Below, one piece after another: positions 33,166 to 38,502 of a stretch of DNA of 38,502 bases. The stretch lies in assembly GCA_031281635.1 (NCBI GenBank), contig JAITFC010000101.1:1-38502 (forward strand). Direction: 5' to 3'. A program made the translations under genes and the position numbers. The DNA is from Puniceicoccales bacterium. GTDB lineage: Bacteria > Verrucomicrobiota > Verrucomicrobiia > Opitutales > JAIRLM01. The notes under the pieces are model-generated. The model searched no databases, was not told the origin of the DNA, and saw nothing but the letters and a program-made list of their open reading frames with translations. The first letter of the stretch is position 1. Each line of letters opens with the position of its first letter.

Positions 33166-33945
33166 ATGTTAGAGCAGATGGCTTCTGGGAATTTGGGAGA
33201 GCAGCTTCAGGCGGCACGAAAGGCGAAGGATTTGACGTTGAAGCAGGTAGAGGAGGAGACAAAAATTCGCGTTGATTTTTTGGAAGCCTTCGAGCGCAAC
33301 GAGTTCGACTTTGATTTGCCGGATATTTACCGTCGCGGTTTTTTGCGCACCTACGCGCAATTTCTCGGATTGGATGCGGGAAAGTTCATCAATAGAATTC
33401 CGGTTAGCAGGGAAAAGCATGCGGCGGAGACGAGCGGCCGTGAAAAGGGAGGAGAATCTGCAGAAGGTGATGGTGGAGAACAAGATCCGCTGCAAAGTTC
33501 CATCTTTGGACGCATGCGGGAGTGCCTGTCGCGGCTATGGAAGTTTTCTGCGGCAAAGGCGAAGGAGCGAAAATGGCAAGTGGGCGCTGTCGTCGTTGTC
33601 GTGTGCGTCCTTGCCTTTTTTCTGTGGCCGTCTTCCAAGAGCGATTTGGAGTGGGATGAATTGCTGAGCGGTGTGCCGACGGAGGTGCTATCCGTTGGAG
33701 AAAATCAGCCGAAAAAAATGACAATTCTTGCGACAAATTCTGTGAAGATTCTCGTGCGATCGAAGGGATCGCGGGCAAAAATTTTTTCCGGGACGGTCAA
33801 TGCGGGTGAGAGCGAGGAATTTGAGTACAGCGGCGATGTGCAAATTTCCTTTTCCGATGGGAATGCGCTCAGCATCAAACGCGGCGATGGCAGTGTGTTG
33901 CGACCGAAAAAGCAGGGAGCCGGGTGGATGGAGATTGCCTATTGA
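33166..33945 (+). CDS. RodZ-like cytoskeletal membrane protein (HTH_25 and DUF4115 domains)
   Basis: RodZ links the MreB cytoskeleton to the elongation machinery in rod-shaped cells. The 259-residue protein has an N-terminal helix-turn-helix (about residues 9-75: LGEQLQAARKAKDLTLKQVEEETKI ... FLRTYAQFLGLD), an acidic linker, a single membrane helix (about residues 137-155, VGAVVVVVCVLAFFLWP) and a C-terminal periplasmic domain of the DUF4115 type (VKILVRSKGSRAKIFSGTVNAGESEEF). This is the standard RodZ layout. The start is the ATG at 33166. The next gene follows after 27 bases. No mreB gene lies in the window, so the role rests on domain architecture. Confidence 0.8.
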   Translation: MLEQMASGNLGEQLQAARKAKDLTLKQVEEETKIRVDFLEAFERNEFDFDLPDIYRRGFLRTYAQFLGLDAGKFINRIPVSREKHAAETSGREKGGESAEGDGGEQDPLQSSIFGRMRECLSRLWKFSAAKAKERKWQVGAVVVVVCVLAFFLWPSSKSDLEWDELLSGVPTEVLSVGENQPKKMTILATNSVKILVRSKGSRAKIFSGTVNAGESEEFEYSGDVQISFSDGNALSIKRGDGSVLRPKKQGAGWMEIAY

Positions 33946-33972
33946 ACGGGCGCGGATCGGCAGGGTAGGCAC

Positions 33973-34611
33973 GTGCGTCCGTCAGAGTTATTTGCGTCGC
34001 TGGGAAGTTTGGCTGCACTGGGCGAATTTTTTCGCGGCGATGTGGCACCCTGGCAGTGGGTTGCGGCCTTGGATGATATTTTTGTCCGAGGTGGGCCGCT
34101 TCTTGGTGCGGGATTTTCATGCATTGGCGATGGCATTTGGGTCCACGAAAGCGTGTCCATTGCGCAGACGGCTTCCATCATTGGGCCAGCGATCATCGGT
34201 GAAAATTGTCACATACGACACGGAGCGTACATTCGCGGACACGTCGTCCTAGGCAGTGGCTGTGTCGTTGGCAATTCCTGTGAAATCAAACATTCTCTGC
34301 TGCTTGATGGGGCGCAAGTTCCACATTTAAATTACGTTGGCGACTCCGTTCTCGGCAGAGGCAGTCATTTGGGTGCCGGCGCCGTGCTGTCCAATTTGCG
34401 GCTAGATGGAAGGCCGATCAAAATTCATTTGCCGACGGAGACGATTCAAACTGGGTGGCGAAAATTGGGTGCGATCCTGGGAGATGGAGCACAGGTAGGA
34501 TGCAATGCGGTATTGCAGCCGGGGACAATCGTGGAACGCAACGCGGTAGTTTATCCCTGCGTTGCCCGAGGCGGATATATTGCGGCAAATGGCTGCTTGG
34601 GAAAAAGTTGA
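33973..34611 (+). CDS. Hexapeptide-repeat (left-handed beta helix) acyltransferase, GlmU C-terminal-like
   Basis: The 212-residue protein is a left-handed parallel beta helix typical of sugar-nucleotide acyltransferases. Hexapeptide turns run from about residue 48 to 190 (IGDGIWVHESVSIAQTASIIGPAIIGENCHIRHGAYIRGHVVLGSGCVVG). GNSCEIKHSLLLDGAQVPHLNYVGDSVLGRGSHLGAGAVLSNLRLDG near residues 95-140 matches the acetyl-CoA-binding part of GlmU, but the pyrophosphorylase domain is absent. It may acetylate a sugar-1-phosphate or sugar nucleotide in cell-wall or LPS synthesis; the substrate cannot be told from sequence. The GTG start at 33973 has AGGG about nine bases upstream. It lies 27 bases after rodZ, suggesting co-transcription. 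Confidence 0.85.
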   Translation: MRPSELFASLGSLAALGEFFRGDVAPWQWVAALDDIFVRGGPLLGAGFSCIGDGIWVHESVSIAQTASIIGPAIIGENCHIRHGAYIRGHVVLGSGCVVGNSCEIKHSLLLDGAQVPHLNYVGDSVLGRGSHLGAGAVLSNLRLDGRPIKIHLPTETIQTGWRKLGAILGDGAQVGCNAVLQPGTIVERNAVVYPCVARGGYIAANGCLGKS

Positions 34612-34682
34612 GTTATTGATGGACGCTTTCAAAAAAATCTTTACTTTTCTGAAAATTTTGCACAATTTTTTCAAGAAACCTC

Positions 34683-34711
34683 TTGCGCGATTCATTTTCA
34701 GGACTTTAAAT
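34683..34711 (+). promoter_or_regulatory. Candidate promoter of the outer-membrane barrel gene
   Basis: TTGCGC (34683-34688), 17 bases, TTAAAT (34706-34711). The predicted leader of about 43 bases contains a six-base-pair hairpin (GGTTCC / GGAATC) and an AAGGTGAT Shine-Dalgarno before ATG 34761. Confidence 0.4.
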
Positions 34712-34760
34712 ATCACGGGTTCCTCGTGGAATCTGGGAAACTGAAAAAAAGGTGATGGCT

Positions 34761-35825
34761 ATGAAAAAGATTTTGGCTGCGATGGCGGTGGCGTCCGCCG
34801 TGGGTTTCAATGCGTTGGTAGCGTTGGAGGCACCGGCATTGACAACTGATGTGAAGGTGGGATTTGATACGGAATTTGTGGAGCGCGGTCGCAAGGAGGG
34901 AAAGCAGAATTTTAAGGTAGCTGCTGAATTTAGTACTCCAGTTGCGGGTGGGCAGGCTTATGTCGGCGCTTCGGCGGTGGTAATGCTGGACGACGTGCAC
35001 CTCAAACATTACTATAAGCCTAGTTTGGGATTTCTCTCGGACTTCCCAGAGGAAATTGGGGATCCGCAGAAGTATTACAGTTCGGGAAAACACTACGAAC
35101 AGTACTACGACGCCGAGGACATGCTGGACTCTCCCTGGGGAGTGTCTCTCGGTTCTTCCAATCGCGTCAGTCCATACATCGGCTACAGTCATGACGTTGG
35201 CGGATGGTTCACGGCGGACATCGGTTACATAGCGCATTTCCACACAAATTTGGACTACATTACGTACGAGAATTCGGATCCAACCGAGTATGGCACCCAA
35301 ACGCCAGCCCGCTGGTTAGCTCTATGGGATGCGCCACGTAACACCAACGAAATCTATCTCGGCGCGGTTGTGGATGTTCTTTGTTCTCCCAAGGCATACA
35401 TTTACTATGATTTCGATCGCGAGGAGTTAAATCTCGTTGCATCTATCTCCTACAGCTTCGATCTGAGTGCCTATGGTCTTAACAATGTGACCCTCGAGAG
35501 CAGTGGACAATTCGGCTATAATTCGGCCAATCGTCCCTACGGAAGAGAGCACTTCTTCACGCAGGATTTGGGCTATGAATACTTGATGACCTGCGAGAAT
35601 GACCGGCAAAAATACTCGAAAGATTACGTTTACCTATCTCTCGCTGCGGACTTGGTTTACAAATACAACGAGCAGGCAACGGTAAAGGCCGGCGTTCGCT
35701 ATTCCATCAACGGAAATTCTCAGGATGGCTGGGCGAATCATACATTTGCCGATGTTTTCTCTCCCGCGTTGAAAAGAGCACGCAGCACCGTTTGGTTTGC
35801 AAGCTCCTTCGAGTTTAGCTTCTAA
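34761..35825 (+). CDS. Outer-membrane beta-barrel protein (porin-like)
   Basis: The 354-residue protein begins MKKILAAMAVASAVGFNALVALEA, a clear Sec signal peptide. The rest consists of alternating hydrophobic/polar strands rich in aromatic residues with a C-terminal phenylalanine (ASSFEFSF), the signature of a protein inserted by the Bam complex. Strand pairs such as AYVGASAVV, TADIGYIAHF, AYIYYDFD, LNLVASISYSFDL and YVYLSLAADLVYKY are separated by longer loops. I cannot assign a substrate or family beyond a Verrucomicrobia-type barrel; channel function is inferred. The ATG at 34761 is chosen because AAGGTGAT lies about six bases upstream and the signal peptide starts there. A strong terminator follows, so the gene is probably monocistronic and well expressed. 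Confidence 0.8.
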   Translation: MKKILAAMAVASAVGFNALVALEAPALTTDVKVGFDTEFVERGRKEGKQNFKVAAEFSTPVAGGQAYVGASAVVMLDDVHLKHYYKPSLGFLSDFPEEIGDPQKYYSSGKHYEQYYDAEDMLDSPWGVSLGSSNRVSPYIGYSHDVGGWFTADIGYIAHFHTNLDYITYENSDPTEYGTQTPARWLALWDAPRNTNEIYLGAVVDVLCSPKAYIYYDFDREELNLVASISYSFDLSAYGLNNVTLESSGQFGYNSANRPYGREHFFTQDLGYEYLMTCENDRQKYSKDYVYLSLAADLVYKYNEQATVKAGVRYSINGNSQDGWANHTFADVFSPALKRARSTVWFASSFEFSF

Positions 35826-35850
35826 GAGCGTTAAACAATTACTCGGATGA

Positions 35851-35882
35851 ATGGGGACTCACAGGGGGTCCTCATTTTTTTT
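35851..35882 (+). terminator. Rho-independent terminator of the outer-membrane barrel gene
   Basis: ATGGGGAC (35851-35858) pairs with GTCCTCAT (35868-35875) with one G-U, across a nine-base loop, and is followed by eight T residues (35875-35882). This is the clearest terminator in the window. Confidence 0.85.
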
Positions 35883-35924
35883 GCGCACAAAACGGGAATT
35901 TTTTAAAAAATTTTCACAAAAAAC

Positions 35925-35952
35925 TTGTAATTTATCACGGCTCTCTTAAAAT
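35925..35952 (+). promoter_or_regulatory. Predicted promoter of the terminal repeat-protein gene, ending 7 bases before GTG 35960
   Basis: TTGTAA (35925-35930), 16 bases, TAAAAT (35947-35952, five of six consensus), then seven bases to the GTG. No Shine-Dalgarno precedes it, so a leaderless transcript is predicted. Confidence 0.45.
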
Positions 35953-35959
35953 CTATTCT

Positions 35960-38502
35960 GTGAACGTAGGGCGCGACCTTCCCTCAGCGCAACCGTATCA
36001 TGCTGCTACGCAGAAGCAGATTGCTCTTGAAATAGAAGGGCTTAAGTTGTGTTGCAGGGATCTTGCAGGACTTAACTTCGACGATTTGGCAGAAGCAAGA
36101 AAAAAGCCTGGCGATATTAGCGAAACTGTGTTCCATGCTGCAGCGAATATGCTAATAGCCCTTAACGCGGACAAAAATATTTCTTTTTCAGAAAAAAACG
36201 AAGTCGTGCAATTGTTTAACGGTTTATTTGCAAATCTTAGTCGGTGTAACAGTTCCGACGATCCACTGGAGTGTGCTTTAAAATTTTTCAACAACGTAAA
36301 CTCTTTTGTTGAAAAAGTGTATGCTAATTCTTCCGACAAGTCGATTCAGGCATTAATTGCAATCGCGCATCGGTCTTTGCAAATTTTACAACCAAAAGCA
36401 TTAACTAGCAATAATGCTGCTCAATATAGAGAGATATACAATAAATTACATTGGTATGGGTGCACTGCATTTGCTCGAGAGAATTCATTAGACCTGTCGC
36501 AATATGGTACACCAGTCGATGGACAAAAAATGATCGTGATTGACTTCACGCAGCAGCTTACATTTACAACAACTGGTAAGATGCATGCAAATCCAGATGA
36601 TATGCAAGCATTCTCTCATGTGTCTCTCGATTCTTCAGGTTGTATAAGTACATCGCAAATTCGGCAATATGGAACGCAATGTTGTTTTGTTGCGCCATTT
36701 CTAACAGACAGTCCACCCCAAAGAATGTTTTCAGATGCTGCTGTATTGGCACTGCATCTTAAACGGGATAAAAGCCTAAACAAAGATGAAGTGGAGAAAT
36801 GCAGACTAGCGATAGCAAAACTACCACCGCATATGCTTGAAATTTATCGAATTCTTGCAGAAAGAATTGATATCTCTGCAGTAGCGCCATATCTTGTACA
36901 ATGTGTAGAAAAAGGTGATGTTGAAATTGTCGAGATTACTGTAAGTTTCCTGGAGAACATTTTACACAATCCTAAATTATCTAATGGTTCTGAATTATCT
37001 AATGGTTCTGAAGTGAAAGCAGGATTTAATGTTCTGGAGTGCATACGAAGATTGGAAGCGCATAACGTCGATGATCACGGCAGCCGTATTGCCTCTTTGA
37101 AAGCTGAGGCAGCGCGTATCGTCGCTTCACCGGAGATTCCGATGTCGGATGATCAAGTGAAAGCTCCCCTTAGTAAATATTCCATTCCTCAGCAGCATAT
37201 AAGCCAATTAAACGATCAGTCGACTCAGTGGCAATGGATGCGCTATTTCATAGGACATCTATTTAGCAGAATTGATAGGTTCGAGCTTGATCACACGCTT
37301 AAGAATAATCTTCTTAACAGTATCTTTGACGCTCTCAATCGTGGCACGGGCGCTTCAAATGCTGCGGATTATCTCCAATATATTTTAATAAAGTATGGCG
37401 AAAAATTTCCCCCTAGTGAGAAGGAAAACATAGGAAAGTTTCGCAATTTAATGCTTTATTTGGCTGCAGCCAATCAAGAATCACAACCAGCTCCAGCACC
37501 AGCTCCAGCACCAGCACCGGCTCAAGTACGAACACCAGCAAATGAACAATTGGTAGAGTTTTTGCGGGAAACGTTGGCAAGCGCTCCGGAAGGCGATGAT
37601 GGGGCGGCCGTTATGCGTGTTCTAACGGACAGTAATCAGCATTGGAAGGAGGCACTATGTCCCTTCTTTGAAGATATTGACAGTTCGAGAAAAGCAGATG
37701 CAGTAGTATGGATATTGCGACTTCTTAGGGGTGCATTAGATGCAAATAAAGTATCTTGCGATGATGTGTCCGATTTTTGCACTTTCCTGGAGTCCCTGCA
37801 TGCCATAAAAACGAAAAAATCATTTGCTCGAAAATTGTCGAATGCATGCATTTCATTGAAGTGGCATAGCCGTTTCGAAAAACTTATGCAGGCGATTGGC
37901 AAAGACTCTTCAGATCCGCCACCCCATGCTATTCCTGACGAAATTTCTTCTGATGAATTTGCTGCTGCCCAGAAGTATGTAGGAAGACATTTGGAGTATG
38001 TGTTGGCGCACCCAGATGATGTGCGTTTCTTGCTCGAAACCATTAAAAATGAACGAAGCGAGGCTGTATTAAAAGAAATATTGTCATCTATTAGGGAAGC
38101 ATTAAATGCTGGTACAGTATCTTGCGATTTCTTGCTTGGTTTTCTCGTTCCTCTGCAATCGTTGGAATCCCCACAATGGTTTAGTAAAGAATTAAATTCT
38201 GTGATTGCAGATATAACGTTGCAAAAGCTTTTACAGACGATAGGCGAAGACTCTTTAGATCCGCTGCCCCACAGTATTTCTGCCAACATCGAGGAGATTC
38301 AGAACTATATAAACAAACATGCGTCTTTCGCGCTGGGACACATGGAGTATGTACATTTATTATATAAATGCAATATTGGTGATAATCAAAAAATATCAGC
38401 AGTCGTAAGACAAATCAAATCATTGAATTGGCATCTCCATTGGCAAAAAGTTTTGGATAAAATAAATCTGACCGGTCAAATCATTTCGCCAGATTTTTCT
38501 TC
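35960..38502 (+). CDS. Very large repeat-containing orphan protein, partial (continues beyond window)
   Basis: The second plus frame is open from before 35960 to the window end without a stop (847 codons from the GTG at 35960), so the gene is incomplete at its 3' end. I do not recognise it. It is mostly helical. An EF-hand-like NADKNISFSEKNE lies near residue 69, an exact LSNGSE duplication at residues 340-351 and a QPAPAPAPAPAPAQ linker at residues 509-522. After the linker come repeats of about 122 residues: cores near residues 592 (GALDANKVSCDD) and 714 (EALNAGTVSCDF), each followed by an IG-x-DS-x-DP-x-PH block, with a degenerate earlier copy near residue 458. No signal peptide or membrane helix is seen in this part. 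Codons are AT-richer than in the surrounding genes. The start is uncertain because no in-frame ATG precedes about residue 60. Confidence 0.8.
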   Translation, partial: MNVGRDLPSAQPYHAATQKQIALEIEGLKLCCRDLAGLNFDDLAEARKKPGDISETVFHAAANMLIALNADKNISFSEKNEVVQLFNGLFANLSRCNSSDDPLECALKFFNNVNSFVEKVYANSSDKSIQALIAIAHRSLQILQPKALTSNNAAQYREIYNKLHWYGCTAFARENSLDLSQYGTPVDGQKMIVIDFTQQLTFTTTGKMHANPDDMQAFSHVSLDSSGCISTSQIRQYGTQCCFVAPFLTDSPPQRMFSDAAVLALHLKRDKSLNKDEVEKCRLAIAKLPPHMLEIYRILAERIDISAVAPYLVQCVEKGDVEIVEITVSFLENILHNPKLSNGSELSNGSEVKAGFNVLECIRRLEAHNVDDHGSRIASLKAEAARIVASPEIPMSDDQVKAPLSKYSIPQQHISQLNDQSTQWQWMRYFIGHLFSRIDRFELDHTLKNNLLNSIFDALNRGTGASNAADYLQYILIKYGEKFPPSEKENIGKFRNLMLYLAAANQESQPAPAPAPAPAPAQVRTPANEQLVEFLRETLASAPEGDDGAAVMRVLTDSNQHWKEALCPFFEDIDSSRKADAVVWILRLLRGALDANKVSCDDVSDFCTFLESLHAIKTKKSFARKLSNACISLKWHSRFEKLMQAIGKDSSDPPPHAIPDEISSDEFAAAQKYVGRHLEYVLAHPDDVRFLLETIKNERSEAVLKEILSSIREALNAGTVSCDFLLGFLVPLQSLESPQWFSKELNSVIADITLQKLLQTIGEDSLDPLPHSISANIEEIQNYINKHASFALGHMEYVHLLYKCNIGDNQKISAVVRQIKSLNWHLHWQKVLDKINLTGQIISPDFS
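36977..37012 (+). repeat. Exact in-frame tandem 18-bp duplication
   Basis: TTATCTAATGGTTCTGAA occurs twice without a gap (36977-36994, 36995-37012) inside the repeat-protein gene, adding LSNGSE twice. Its exactness implies a recent event. Confidence 0.9.

Noticed and set aside
34640..34675. AT-rich inverted repeat after the hexapeptide transferase gene as a terminator
   Set aside because: GAAAATT and AATTTTTTC pair only imperfectly with weak A-T stems; not enough to call a terminator.
37636..38289. 217-codon frame on the minus strand
   Set aside because: It is antisense to a plus-strand frame that is open for more than 847 codons with coherent protein repeats. The minus frame simply mirrors the repeat units.

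Overview
The window comes from a Gram-negative bacterium with outer membrane, lipid A and diaminopimelate peptidoglycan, moderate GC and a high density of housekeeping genes. Protein style (fused SecD-SecF, an LpxL-like acyltransferase fused to a GT9 glycosyltransferase, a short EF-Ts, a RodZ-like protein) suggests the PVC group, most likely Verrucomicrobiota/Opitutia-like. That placement is my inference; there is no rRNA gene here to prove it. I see no prophage, intact insertion sequence or CRISPR array.

Layout. 1-2067: tail of a hypothetical gene, then a 580-residue orphan membrane protein on the minus strand. 2446-10151: one long plus-strand operon, plsY - GspE/PilT-type ATPase - murJ - murE - murF - two small membrane proteins - nrdG-like radical SAM gene, closed by a terminator. 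10238-10622: rpmJ-rpmE, both zinc-independent types. 10909-11796: nth and tRNA-Leu(CAG). 12169-14641: rpsB-tsf-holA. 14929-18574: radC, tRNA-Arg(CCT), tatD, lolC/E and lolD. 18675-19196: a disordered-looking orphan. 19200-21950 (minus): xth and the LpxL-GT9 fusion. 22166-24071: a lipase-like orphan gene apparently split by one in-frame amber codon, then a small membrane ORF. 24039-27092 (minus): a Pif1/RecD-like helicase and pgi. 27195-28769: a second large orphan. 28959-34611: folC, yajC, secDF, rodZ-like and a hexapeptide acyltransferase. 34761-35825: an outer-membrane barrel protein with a strong terminator. 35960 to the edge: a very long, AT-richer repeat-protein gene that continues outside the window.

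The genes mostly build the envelope: phospholipid (plsY), peptidoglycan precursors and their flipping (murE, murF, murJ), lipid A/LPS (LpxL-GT9), lipoprotein release (LolCD), secretion (YajC, SecDF), shape (RodZ) and an outer-membrane barrel. Between them sit four large lineage-specific genes of unknown function.

The two points most worth following up are: (1) several monocistronic genes (plsY, xth, pgi, the lipase-like gene, the terminal repeat gene) have a -35/-10 pair ending only 6-8 bases before the start codon and no Shine-Dalgarno, which predicts leaderless mRNAs; (2) the large orphan proteins, especially the lipase-like protein without a nucleophile serine and the open-ended repeat protein, look like candidate secreted or surface factors.
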